From: Osedax fenrisi
Lineage: Eukaryota > Annelida > Polychaeta > Sabellida > Siboglinidae
NCBI GenBank assembly: GCA_964019155.1
Contig: OZ025243.1
Location: 11,127,537 to 11,191,536, forward strand
Length of the DNA stretch: 64,000 bases
Reading direction: 5' to 3'
Position 1 is the first letter of the stretch; each line of letters starts with the position of its first letter. A program made the translations under genes and the position numbers. Shown piece by piece: positions 39,001 to 48,829 of this stretch. Below the pieces are notes generated by a model, which did no database searches, was not told the DNA's origin, and saw only the letters and a list, made by a program, of their open reading frames with translations.

Positions 39001-40411
39001 AAATTGTATTGAATCAAGAGAAACTGAAACAGTTACATTAGCAGATACTACAACTCCTATATCAACTGATAAAGTAGATAAATGTGAAACAGATTGGTTA
39101 GGAAATTGTATTGAATCAAGAGAAACTGAAACAGTTACATTAGCAGATACTACAACTCCTGTATCAACTGATAGAGTAACTGAATGTGAAAGAGATTGGT
39201 TAGGACATTGTATTGAATCAAGAGAAACTGAAACAGTTACATTAGCAGATACTACAACTCCTATATCAACTGATAGAGTAACTGAATGTGAAACATATTT
39301 GTTAGGAAATTGTATTGAATCAAGAGAAACTGAAACAGTTACATTAGAAGATACTACAACTCCTATATCAACTGATAAAGCAGCTGAATGTGAAACAGAT
39401 TGGTTAGGAAATTGTATTGAATCAAGAGAAACTGAATCAGTTACATTAGCAGATACTACAACTCCTATATCAACTGATAGAGTAACTGAATGTGAAACAG
39501 ATTGGTTAGGAAATTGTATTGAATCAAGAGAAACTGAAACAGTTACATTAGCAGATACTACAACTCCTATATCAACTGATAGAGTAACTGAATGTGAAAC
39601 AGATTGGTTAGGAAATTGTATTGAATCAAGAGAAACTGAAACAGTTACATTAGAAGATACTACAACTCCTGTATCAACTGATAAAGTAACTGAATGTGAA
39701 AGAAATTGGTTAGGAAATTGTATTAAATCAAGAGAAGTCTCGACAGTTACATTAGAAGATACTACAATACCTGTATCAACTGATAAAGTAACTGAATGTG
39801 AAAGAGATTGGTTAGGACATTGTATTGAATCAAGAGAAACTGAAACAGTTACATTAGAAGATACTACAACTCCTGTATCAACTGATAAAGTAACTGAATG
39901 TGAAAGAAATTGGTTAGGAAATTGTATTAAATCAAGAGAAGTCTCGACAGTTACATTAGAAGATACTACAATACCTGTATCAACTGATAAAGCAGCTGAA
40001 TGTGAAAGAGATTGGTTAGGACATTGTATTGAATCAAGAGAAACTGAAACAGTTACATTAGAAGATACTACAACTCCTGTATCAACTGATAAAGTAACTG
40101 AATGTGAAAGAAATTGGTTAGGAAATTGTATTAAATCAAGAGAAGTCTCGACAGTTACATTAGAAGATACTACAATACCTGTATCAACTGATAAAGCAGC
40201 TGAATGTGAAAGAGATTGGTTAGGACATTGTATTGAATCAAGAGAAACTGAAACAGTTACATTAGAAGATACTACAACTCCTGTATCAACTGATAAAGTA
40301 ACTGAATGTGAAACAGATTGGTTAGGAAATTGTATTGAATCAGAAGAAGCCTCGGAAGTTACATTATATGATAATACAACTCCTGTATCAACAAATAGAG
40401 TAACTATATAA
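29516..40411 (+). CDS. secreted Thr-rich C-x7-C repeat protein (2 exons, 1437 residues)
   Basis: Unrecognised gene. Exon 1 (29516-29642) starts MHSTHIAYVLIHLFVC, a good signal peptide, then REHRAAPLEEYLDRPP, and ends at a GTAAGT donor in phase 1. Exon 2 (36225-40411, acceptor TACCACAG) continues in that phase and stops at TAA 40409. It has one degenerate unit without Cys, then 40 units of exactly 34 residues. A unit is CETDWLGNCIESRETETVTL, then a linker like ADTTTPISTDKAAE. Cys stand eight apart (C-x7-C), suggesting a small disulfide loop per unit. The Thr/Ser/Pro linkers suggest O-glycosylation. I infer an extracellular mucin-like or structural protein. The exon join rests on phase and splice sites only; extra small exons in the 6.6-kb intron are possible. 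A paralogue lies at 60773-64000. Confidence 0.72.
30223..30375. mobile_element. MITE with long TIRs, 153 bp
   Basis: TAAAAGGGGTTTCACACCAA and the following CTCGAACTCAATTATTAA are inverted at the right end as AACTCGAACGCAATTATTAA (reverse reading), ending in ACCCCTTTTA. The TIRs are about 36 bp and cover half the element. It lies in the intron of the repeat gene. Confidence 0.8.
31081..31110. mobile_element. micro-hairpin insertion A, 30 bp, 8-bp TSD
   Basis: CATAGAGCTAGAGA followed by TATCTCTAGCTCTGTG, a near-perfect palindrome. GTATAAAT flanks it on both sides (31073-31080 and 31111-31118). It is related to copies B (41645) and C (33720). Confidence 0.7.
31188..31226. mobile_element. micro-hairpin insertion D, 39 bp, perfect 8-bp TSD
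   Basis: CATAAACATAGGAGCGA, a five-base loop, then TCGCTCCTATGTCTATG. CCTAATAC flanks it exactly at 31180-31187 and 31227-31234. Sister elements at 45657 and 59437 lack this insertion, so the empty site can be read directly. Confidence 0.8.
31759..32908 (+). mobile_element. L2-like LINE, 5'-truncated
   Basis: A 3' part of a non-LTR element with RT C-terminal coding sequence, a short 3' UTR with CAATAAACC and a (TTAT/ATT)n tail at about 32885-32907. It lies inside the TA-flanked element 31169-33230. Confidence 0.85.
31768..32781 (+). pseudogene. L2-like reverse transcriptase, C-terminal part
   Basis: The frame starts inside the RT domain: HGVPQGSVLGPILFILYILP, then YHLFADDLQIY with the catalytic Asp pair, then TLGFTINNALDYSVHI. 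The C-terminal segment has RLRYCNSLLINIPQKLM, RRAVRILFKL, LGWLQFRDLCKFRLL and KYWNSLPDELR, the standard L2-type order. No stop interrupts 337 residues, but endonuclease and RT motifs 0-3 are missing, so it is a dead 5'-truncated copy. Good coding preservation suggests a fairly recent insertion. Confidence 0.85.
33300..34660. other. AT-rich intron with minor repeats
   Basis: Intron of the repeat-protein gene. TCGGGTTT/ACGGGTTT motifs repeat at 33375-33480 and CAATATTTTAACTT repeats at 34055-34150. TTTTGGGTCGGTGTCGAAAC near 34535 is roughly repeated 36 bases on. A decayed transposon is possible. No coding signal. Confidence 0.4.
33720..33755. mobile_element. micro-hairpin insertion C, 36 bp, 8-bp TSD (one mismatch)
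   Basis: CATAGAACTAGAAAGAAA, then TTTCTCTCTAGATCTATG, forms an imperfect inverted repeat. TAGTTAAT precedes it and GAGTTAAT follows, a 7/8 target duplication. The ends match copies A and B. Confidence 0.6.
34915..35207. repeat. large inverted repeat with (AT)n centre
   Basis: Arms of about 90-95 bases run inward from CTGGAATTGTTCAATCATAA (34917-34936) and its complement TTATGATTGAACAATTCCAG (35187-35206), through AAACACCCATTTATATAT and its complement. About 80 bases of AT lie between. Arm identity is high with a few indels. The arms could extrude as a cruciform. Confidence 0.9.
35545..35745 (-). mobile_element. partial AATACGGAC DNA element
   Basis: It contains TTCTAAAAATGCATTTAATC, then ATAGATAACGGGGTGTCCGT and ATGAATACCCTATAATG, matching the inner part of the element family in reverse orientation. 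Both termini are missing. Confidence 0.6.
35838..36046. repeat. (AT)n runs before the repeat exon
   Basis: AT runs at about 35838-35882 and 36000-36046. The stretch 36047-36224 is AT-rich intron ending in the acceptor TACCACAG. Confidence 0.9.
36225..40411 (+). CDS. repeat exon of the C-x7-C repeat gene
   Basis: A single open exon of 4187 bases. The TGT of successive units recurs every 102 bases from 36329 to 40307, exactly 39 intervals with no insertion or deletion. Variation is limited to a few positions: N/H before the second Cys, T/R after CE, A/E in the linker, KAAE/RVTE/KVDK at the unit border. The last unit ends TTPVSTNRVTI then TAA. The open frame extends 16 bases upstream of the acceptor, but no ATG lies there. 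Confidence 0.9.
36329..40407 (+). repeat. 102-bp tandem repeat, 40 copies, coding
   Basis: Forty in-register 102-bp units within the exon. Higher-order structure is visible. A two-unit block in which CERNWLGNCIKSREVSTVTL alternates with CERDWLGHCIESRETETVTL occurs at about 37855-38250 and again at about 39690-40250. Other multi-unit blocks recur at 36430-37130. Confidence 0.95.
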
Positions 40412-40905
40412 TAAACACATTTATGGGAAAATTGTATTGGATCATAAGATTTTAATTACTTAAATTTCATAATATTATTATTATTATAATTTCATTAATA
40501 TACCTAATGTATTTTAATGTACTTTTTATTTTATAATTATTTTAATTGTTTATTTTCTCACTTTAATCAATGAATTCGGGGCTTTATATGATTATTTGTC
40601 CATATGGATTATTTTAGCGTTTCTATTATATAGGAGTAGGAGTATAACCAAACAAGATTACAAATATTTGATCCACTATGTAATTTACTTTTGTTATGGT
40701 TATTATATATTATTTTATATTATTTGTGTTTTAGTTCTAATATTTATATATTTTGTTAAAAACAATGAAAAGCGTAACTTTTTCAATGCAAATTATACTT
40801 AATCTTAAAAGAGCGGGCGAAATATCAAAAATTGTTCGAATAGGGTAAAATATTCTTGTAATTATTCTCTATAATATATCTACTAGAGCGTTTTTTATAA
40901 TTAAA
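40412..40905. other. 3' flank of the C-x7-C gene, no gene seen
   Basis: AT-rich DNA with ATAATAAAC right at the stop and an AT-rich 3' UTR-like stretch. A 68-codon frame here has only a TTG start and an AT-driven hydrophobic composition, and is not called. Confidence 0.5.
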
Positions 40906-40911
40906 AATTGC

Positions 40912-41035
40912 AAGTGATCCGTGACCCCCTCACCATCACCCTCTACACCCGTGACCCCCTCATCATCACCCTCAACACCCGCGATATCCTAACCATCACC
41001 CTCAACATCCGTGACGCCATCATCGCCATACACAA
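40912..41035 (+). repeat. 30-bp minisatellite, about 4 copies
   Basis: Units of the form CCGTGACCCCCTCACCATCA then CCCTCAACA. Read in one frame they give RDPLTITLYT, RDPLIITLNT and RDILTITLNI. The frame stays open to 41435, but no recognisable protein, start or splice context supports a gene. Confidence 0.75.
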
Positions 41036-41380
41036 CGCATATATTGCCATCCCATGGTCATCTCCAACACGTTATCCTTCTTCATACGTGAGAAGAGGGA
41101 ATGGCCATCACCCGTCACTCCCAAAGCATGGCATATCAATCGACCGATCGAGTAACATTCCCCCTTTTCAATGTCCAATCGGGAGAAGAGGGGATGTTAT
41201 ATATTGTCATACATTGTCATATACGTATGACAATGTACGTATTCTATCTATTATTATGTTATATAATGTATATCAACGTGATACTAGCGTACGCTTAGTG
41301 CCTGGTATCGCGCGCACACATTCATGCGTGACCGTCTCGCATGAACGCCCACTAGTGTTCGAAATGAACCCAAATACTGG

Positions 41381-41534
41381 TGCTTCGAAGCTTCAATCAA
41401 AAAAAATTATAGTGCAAAGTTCATTTATAAAATAATGCAAGAGTTCGAACCTATAGGTAAGTATACTTCATAAATAAGTGGAATAGTTCAAACTTGCTCA
41501 AAAACTCTAAAAATATGAGTGAAGCTTCGAAGCC
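41381..41534. mobile_element. MITE-like element with GCTTCGAAGC ends
   Basis: GGTGCTTCGAAGCTTCAATC near 41380 is inverted near 41523 as GTGAAGCTTCGAAGCCTTG. About 150 bp, non-coding. It abuts the antisense SINE copy. Confidence 0.6.
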
Positions 41535-41539
41535 TTGTT

Positions 41540-41790
41540 AATAATATTGTTATTGTCATTCTATTTAGTGTAGTCCTTCCATTCCATCCAGAAACCTATA
41601 TGAAGTTTTCACTTATAACCATATGACTCTAATATCCTTCGAAGCATAGAGCTAGAGAGAAATTGTATCTCTAGCTCTATGTTTCGAAGCCGTTCCCATG
41701 TTAATACATCCATGATGTTAATGAGAGCTGATCATTTATGTATACTAAATTATATAAGATCACTTCTAAATATTATTATAATACCTATAT
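41540..41790 (-). mobile_element. tRNA-SINE copy 3, antisense, headless
   Basis: Reverse of the SINE body: TTATTGTCATTCTATTTAGT, TATGAAGTTTTCACTTATAA and TAAATTATATAAGATCACTT. It stops before the tRNA head, so it is 5'-truncated. A 37-bp micro-hairpin splits it at 41645-41681. Confidence 0.8.
41645..41681. mobile_element. micro-hairpin insertion B, 37 bp, 8-bp TSD (one mismatch)
   Basis: CATAGAGCTAGAGA, nine-base loop, TCTCTAGCTCTATG: perfect 14-bp TIRs. CTTCGAAG precedes and TTTCGAAG follows. The other SINE copies read CTTCGAAGCCGCTCTCAT or close without the insertion, which confirms the empty site. Confidence 0.85.
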
Positions 41791-42194
41791 TACTATCTAT
41801 AGGGATTTACACATGCAAACTAATACCTGTTTATTTAATTCAACTTTAAAGTATTTTTCAAAGATCTATTTTAAATAAAAATTATAAATGTTGCTAATGA
41901 TGTAAAATTAATATATAATACTAATAATTATAATTTGTATTATTAGTATAATATAATAATCATATAATAATTCATATTATCTTTTTATTGGTTTATAATA
42001 TCTGTTGATACATTATTTATCTATGATAATTAATTTTATTAATATTATTAATTAATATATTAATATATATATATATGGACGTCAAAAAAAAATATATTGA
42101 CGTCAATTTATTTTACAATATATATATCGACGGTTCGTTCCAGGATTGTAATTAAATAATAGTATGGGTTCGTTTTAAACAAATCTACAGTTCG

Positions 42195-42400
42195 GTCCGG
42201 GACCGTTATTTTGTTTAAACGTGAGCTTCAGTTCGGGTTCAAATAAGGCAAGCTTCATTTCGGGTTCAAACAAGGCCAGCTTCATTTCGTAGTGATTCAG
42301 TTCGGGTTCAAACAAGGCAAGCTTCATTTCGTAGTGCTTCAGTTCGGGTTCAAATAAGGCCAGTTTCATTTCGTAGTGATTCAGTTCGGGTTCATTTCGA
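42195..42400. repeat. about 42-bp tandem repeat
   Basis: Four to five units of TTCAGTTCGGGTTCAAACAA and GGCAAGCTTCATTTCGTAGTG, one shortened. The minus strand reads as ELNHYEMKLALFEP repeats, but no gene context is visible. Confidence 0.85.
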
Positions 42401-42529
42401 ACACTATCGCCCACGCGCAGAAGGCTGCCTATATATAGCGTATCGCCGCATTATATATAATCACTTGAATTACTCCCCTATTAAATTCACATAAGCCTTG
42501 ATGTTATACTATCTATACACCCAACCTAA

Positions 42530-43245
42530 CAGGGTCAAATACACTTTATCGAATACAAATACAAATATGTATTACAATTTTATACAAATATAAATACATA
42601 TACATTTTATCAAATACAAATACAAATACAAATACAACTATAAAATATAATATTAACACATTAAATATTAAATCATAAAATAATAATCCTTATCCCTATA
42701 TCAGATTGCATAATAATTAATTGAAATATATTTAGAATATATTTAATCCCTAAAGAAAATCAATTAAAAACTTTAAACAATAGGCTGGTTGCTTGGGATA
42801 TAATAAGTTATAATTTATAAAACCTATACATTTTCTATATAGTAAAAATTCATAAATTTATATAGTATTCATAAAATTATTTGAAAATTATTGTTCTATT
42901 AATTTTTATTATTTAATAATTATATTATTTAATATAAATGTAAATTTGTTTACATTCATACATTAATTGTTTATCTTCTATATTCTATTAAATTATTAAA
43001 TATATATAATAATATAATATAATATATAATAATATATATATTAAAATATAAACATATTTTTAAAAAACTATTTGAAATTGTATTTGATCTAATACACCAA
43101 ATACGACAATCAAATACAAATACAAATACATCACTGATTAATTATTCAAATAAAATACGAATACACCAAATTAGCGTATTTAAATACAAATAGCTATTGT
43201 ACCTAGGTACCTAAATACCTACCTACGTATTTGACCCCACTCCTG
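42530..43245. mobile_element. hAT-like MITE rich in AATAC, copy 1
   Basis: The left end CAGGGTCAAATAC and the right end GTATTTGACCCCACTCCTG are inverted. CAGGGGT-type ends are usual for hAT elements. The interior is (AATAC)n-rich at both ends and AT-rich in the middle. No 8-bp duplication is obvious. Confidence 0.65.
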
Positions 43246-43429
43246 CTCATGATATACCTACATATACCGCCTTCATATTATAACTATATATAACGCAATA
43301 TTTATCAAATTTATATTAATAATAAGTATTTTTTATTTTAATAATTGCATTCATAATTCTAATAATGATCAGTATAACAACACATATTTACAAATCAAAA
43401 TATATATTAATTCTACACATACCATTACC

Positions 43430-43465
43430 ACTACCACTACCACTACCATTACCGCTCAAGGAACC
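43430..43465. repeat. (ACTACC)n tract
   Basis: A short ACTACC/ATTACC tract is followed by CTCAAGGAACCAAAAATAGT. A similar AAGGAACCCAAAG block (reverse strand) borders the larger CACTAC repeat at 48250. Confidence 0.6.
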
Positions 43466-43821
43466 AAAAATAGTTGCCACACCTAGTGCGGCAACTGAAT
43501 AATGCACTAGTTTTCAAAGTATGTAATTAGTGGAGTTTCCGTTACTGGTTATTGGCACTAGTTCTAAATAGAAATACAGCAACTCATCTTACAACTAGTG
43601 CATATCAGAATTATTACAACCCATTGGCAACCATATTCCATATATATTTATATACATATAATTAAAAAGTAAAAATAGATTTTTATATATATATATTTAT
43701 TTATTTGAAAGCTTGGATGCCTTCTTCATTTCTTTTAGCTTTAAGCCAATTGGGGGTGATTCAACATATTTAGTTGCGCACACATCTGTAAGACATATAC
43801 TTATTAGAAAATATTATGTGA

Positions 43822-43936
<115 letters not shown>

Positions 43937-44389
43937 TGTAATATGGTAAAATTACTTGTTTGTTTGTCTATTTATGTATATATGGTTATAATAAATATTA
44001 GTAAAACCCATACCTATAAGTAATATATTGTATATATTTATATGTATCTATTTATATCCAAATGTATTTATATAATAAACTATTATATATGTATTTGATA
44101 TTTAGGTAAAGTATAGCTCATGTATATATTATTTATATATTACATGTATACATAGATATATATATATATGTTATGTATACATTATACATAGATTACATGT
44201 ATAGATTGAGGGAGGTAAGTAAATAAATTGTAGGGAGTGAAGGAGGGAGATAAAGAGTGAAGGAGGGAGATAAAGAGTGAATGATGGAGTATGATATGAG
44301 AGAATGAAGGAGGGATAGAGTGATGGAGAGAGATAGTTAAGGAGGGAGAGAGATAGGTAGGTAGATAGTGAAAGAGGGATAAGTACTTA

Positions 44390-45330
44390 TAAGTATTAAG
44401 CTAGATACAGATGAACATATAAATAAATAGCTAGATATATATGAAAATATAAGTAAATAGCTTGATATATATGAATATATAAGTACTAAGCTAGATACAT
44501 ATGAACACTCCCAACGCAGAACTATTGCCGATCTTACTCTGGCTTATAAACTCATCCAAGGATTCGTTGATGTGCCGGTGTCGGACATTATGAGTACATA
44601 CGTATCATCTAGCAGGGGCCCGTCAATAAAGATAAGGAGAATGAAATCAAGGACCAAACCTCTATTCAACTACTTTGGTAATAGAATATCTTCAGATTGG
44701 AACAAACTACCCGATCTGATATTACAATGTGAAACTGTTTCTTCTTTTAAAGCCTTAATGATTCGTAGTATAATTAGATGAACAGAATTCTCTAATTCAC
44801 TGTATTGATTATGCTGGTTTTGATGTCAGGATATGTCAACACCACTACATTAAGGGAATGACCAACCCTTGGGGCCTGATCCACCTCATATGGGTTATCC
44901 AACCTCTAACCCGAAACCTCCGATCTTAATCGGTTTTATCTTTATGGTGGAGATGAGAGTTCTGATTTTCTTTTATGTTGTTTTCATTTTAATTCATATA
45001 ATATGCTCATATTTGCATATAATATTCATATATCTTATGTTCGGCATGCATAAACCAAGGCGTTTTTTTATTAATTATAAACCTATTGTTAATTTTTGTA
45101 CCATGTCGTTTTGGGTTTCAATTTATATCTATTTTGTCTTCATTATTTTTGTTTATATATTTATTTTTTGTTATCCTAATAAACTATATATTATTATTAT
45201 TATTATTATATAAGTACTAAGCTAGATACAGATGAACATATAAGTACTAAACTAGATACAGATGAATATATAAGTAAATAGCTTAATACAGATGAACATA
45301 TAAGTAAATAGCTAGATACAGATGTAGGGG
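44390..45330. repeat. 30-bp minisatellite split by a LINE
   Basis: Units like AAGTACTAAGCTAGATACA then GATGAACATAT occur at about 44390-44512 and again at 45208-45325. The intervening 44513-45211 is a LINE 3' fragment, so the array predates the insertion. A GGAGGGAGATA-rich purine tract (44215-44370) precedes it. Confidence 0.85.
44513..45211 (+). mobile_element. LINE 3' fragment (jockey superfamily)
   Basis: A 5'-truncated element with the coding end at 44513-44781, a 3' UTR of 420 bp and a (ATT)n tail at 45190-45211. The coding end reads RTIADLTLAYKLIQGF, then RTKPLFNYFGNRISSDWN and KLPDLIL, ending at TGA. The F/Y-F-x-N-R-x-x-x-x-W-N-x-L-P pattern is the standard C-terminus of these ORF2 proteins. 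Confidence 0.85.
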
Positions 45331-45355
45331 TAGATATATATATATTTTTTTATTC

Positions 45356-45590
45356 AAGCAAATATATAATCGAAAGTATAAATATTTTCTAATGTTATTG
45401 TCCTATCAAGTGAAAGGTCATGGACTGATGTTGTCATCTCTAAGTCACCCGTCATTGATTATCACAGACTGCTGTTGGTGTATTGAATTTTTATTTAATA
45501 AAATATATAGTTGAAAGTATAACTATTTGCTAACGTTATTTTCACCTCAAGTTAAAGGTCACGGACTGATGTTGTGATCTCTAATGTGGA
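45356..45590. repeat. diverged direct duplication, offset about 136 bp
   Basis: AAAGGTCATGGACTGATGTT and AAAGGTCACGGACTGATGTT, each preceded by ATCGAAAGTATAAATATTTT-like sequence, mark two copies of a segment of about 100 bp. Confidence 0.7.
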
Positions 45591-45656
45591 ATCAAATAAG
45601 CAGTTACGTACAGCTGTATTAATACCTATGAAGGTGTTACATCACTATAATAACTA

Positions 45657-46512
45657 GGGCAAAGTAACCGAATGCGGACACTCTCGGTATCGCAGAAACC
45701 ATAAATCCTACAAAAAAAATGTTAATGAATAAAATATTCATAATTATAAAAATAGTCTAAAAAAGTATTTTTTATTTTTTAATTATTCAAAATATTGCTA
45801 ATATATCCAATAAACTGATTTTTTTATTACGTTTTTAAAGTTATGAAAAAAATTTCAACTTAAAACCTTCTCAATAATATAAAAATGTATCGATATAAAA
45901 TATAATACTAAAATAAATACTTTCTATATTTTTTATCAAATATTCATTAAGTTATAAGCATATATCTAGATGTCATATAAGTTCCTAATACGGACACTCT
46001 AAATATCTTAATACGGATACCCTATAACCAATCAACGCACATCGTATGAATTATTCTGATTTTCATAAAAAACGCGTGCGTTATAATATTAATATTACCA
46101 ATAAATCTAATTCTAAAAAATTATTATTTAGACACTTAAATTGTATTATTAATCAAAAAATAATAAAAATAAATAAAATATTAACTAATTAAATTACAAT
46201 ATATTTTTCATAAAATTAATTATAAATAACGTAATTGTAATTTGTCTGTAATTCATCAATAATATACAGTTTATCTAGTGGTATATAGGGTGTCCGCATT
46301 ATAACACAGGGTGTCCGTATTCGGACATGGGTACCGAATACGGACACCCCCGTTATCTATGGAATTAAAATATTAAATAAAATTTTAAAATGACATTAAT
46401 ATTTATAATCATATAATATTAATATATTGTAATTTTTGAATAAAAATAATGAGTCATAAAAAGTTAAGACCATTTATTGTTAAAGTGTCCATATTAGGTG
46501 TCCACTTTCACC
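45657..46512. mobile_element. AATACGGAC DNA element, TA-flanked, 856 bp
   Basis: The left end GGGCAAAGTAACCGAATGCG and the right end TTAGGTGTCCACTTTCACC form decayed TIRs between TA dinucleotides. Several GTGTCCGTATT/AATACGGACAC motifs lie inside. Non-coding, mariner-like by its TA target. Same orientation as 59437-60349. Confidence 0.82.
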
Positions 46513-47006
46513 TATAGTTGTTATATCATACCATATCATACCTATATAAAATAACAAAACGTCTTGAGCTGGATAAACCGTTCACATCTCATTATTCAGT
46601 GATGAATGGGTGATTAATCAGCAGTGATGATTCATCATGATAAATGAGTGTACTCATTATAATAACAAATATTGTAAATGTATACTTTTTTAATAGTATA
46701 ATTATATTTTGTGAAAAATAAGTATTTTATTAGATTATTTAATATTAAATTATATATGTATATTAATTGTATAGATTATAACAGTTTAGTTTTTTATATG
46801 TATAATACTATTTTAAATAAACAGTATAATACTGAGTATTATACTGAGTATATTAAATATAAATATAATATTTAATTTATAATTTATGAATAATTTATAA
46901 TAAAGTAATATTTAATATATCACTGAATCAGTGACTGATTAATTTGTTTACAATATAATTTATTTATATTAAGGTTCTTTTTAATAAACTATATATAGAT
47001 ATGAGT
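46513..47006. other. AT-rich intergenic, no gene seen
   Basis: Short dyads such as CACTGAATCAGTGACTGATT near 46920 and CAGTGATGAATGGGTGATTA near 46598 could be the ends of a further small element. Not resolved. Confidence 0.3.
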
Positions 47007-47693
47007 CATGGGATGGGGTCAAATACGTAGTTGTATTCGTATTTGTATTTAAATACGCTGATTTTGTATATTTGTATTTGAATAATTATTCAGTAATGTA
47101 TTTGTATTTGTATTTGAGTGTCGTATTTTGTGTATTTGATATGTATTTGATCAAATATAGTTTCAAATACACTTTTAAAAATTATTACTTTATAAATGTA
47201 AAAAAATGAATAAAAAAAGTTACCATTTATATTAAATAGATTACATTTATTAAATAGGTAATACAAATTATATAATAGAATAATAATTTTCAAAGAATGT
47301 TATGAATACTATAGAATACTATATAAATAAATTTATAAATTTATATTCTATATAGGAAAAGTATGTGTTTTAATTATAACCCGGATTATAACTTATAATA
47401 TCCCAAACAACTATGGTTGCAGTCTATGTTGCAGTCTATGTTTATAGTTTTTTATTTTATTGATTTTCTTTAGGGATTTATATTTTAAATAGATTTCAAT
47501 TAATTATTATGCAATCTCAGATCATATCATTTAAAATATGATTAAATCATATGATTTAATATTTAATGTTGTAATATTTGTATTTAGTATTTGTATTTTG
47601 TATTTGTATTTGTATTTGATAACTTGTATTTGTATTTGATTCTTTAAGAAAAATGTATTTGTATTTGATTTGATAAAGTCTATTTCACCCCTG
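47007..47693. mobile_element. hAT-like MITE rich in AATAC, copy 2 (inverted)
   Basis: The left end CATGGGATGGGGTCAAATAC matches the inverted right end of copy 1, and the right end GATAAAGTCTATTTCACCCCTG matches its left. The GTATTTGTATTT-rich flanks are inside the element. Confidence 0.65.
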
Positions 47694-48261
47694 TCATTAG
47701 TAACAATACCTCCTATAAGCTCGAGGTTATAGGAGGTCATGTTAGTAATCAAAATAGTCGAAGGCCATATTATATATTCAACCTTTTTAATATTATATTA
47801 AATATGATATACTAAATATTTCACAAATTAATATAGGAATAACATAGGAACACTAACTTGTATTTATTTAATATTTACTTTATTAATATATTATAATTAT
47901 TATTCGAAACTTTAAATTGTAATCAAATATTAAAAATAAATTAATATACATATATTATTATTATTATAATTTTATAATTATTATTTTAAATAATAATTAT
48001 TCAAACATTCTGATTTTATTTAATAAAGAAAAGTAAAGTAAAAATTAATCATTTTTAAAATGATTAAAGATAAAGACATATTATACGCAACTATTGGTTC
48101 TGAAAAATAGTATAATTGATATATATTAGTTGCCATATGGATATTTTGCACTACTATTAGGAACTATGATTTCCAGGCACTATTATACGCATTAGTTGCC
48201 ATTACACTATAGTATGCAACCATTTGTATATAAATATAATCTACTTTGGGTTCCTTGGGCA

Positions 48262-48540
48262 CTACCACTACCACTATCACTATCACTACCACTACCACTA
48301 CCACTACCACTACCACTACCACTACCACTACCACTACCACTACCACTACCACTATCACTACCACTATCACTACCACTACCACTACCACTATAACTAGCAC
48401 TATCACTACCACTACACTATCACTACCACTACACTATCATTACCACTACCACTACCACTACCACTATAACTACCACTACCACTATAACTACCCCTACCAC
48501 TACCACTACTACCACTACTACTACCACTACCACTCCTAAT
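48262..48540. repeat. (CACTAC)n-type microsatellite
   Basis: About 280 bases of ACTACC/ACTATC variants. The poly-Thr, poly-Val and Pro-Leu frames are artefacts. The endonuclease remnant of an L2-like LINE begins at its right edge. Confidence 0.93.
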
Positions 48541-48829
48541 ATTGATATTATCACACAATATATAATAGATTCTAAATCATCAATAATCGCACTTACAGAA
48601 ACTTGGCTTCATATATTAGATGATGTTACTCCTTCTTCTGTTGAGCTATTACATTTTAATGTTATACATAGTCCTAGATATGATGGTAGAAATGGTGGTG
48701 GTGTTGCTTTACTTTTAAATAATAACTATACTATAATTTCTCAAATTCGAATTAACATGACTCTTCGATTATATATTATATATATTAATGTACTTATTGT
48801 TAATATAATGAGTGCTGGAGTTAAAATGT

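Noticed and set aside
40596..40802. 68-codon hydrophobic frame
   Set aside because: Non-ATG start and Ile/Tyr/Leu bias expected from AT-rich DNA. No support as a membrane protein.
48164..48539. Poly-Val, Pro-Leu and poly-Thr frames
   Set aside because: Microsatellite translations without start or splice context.
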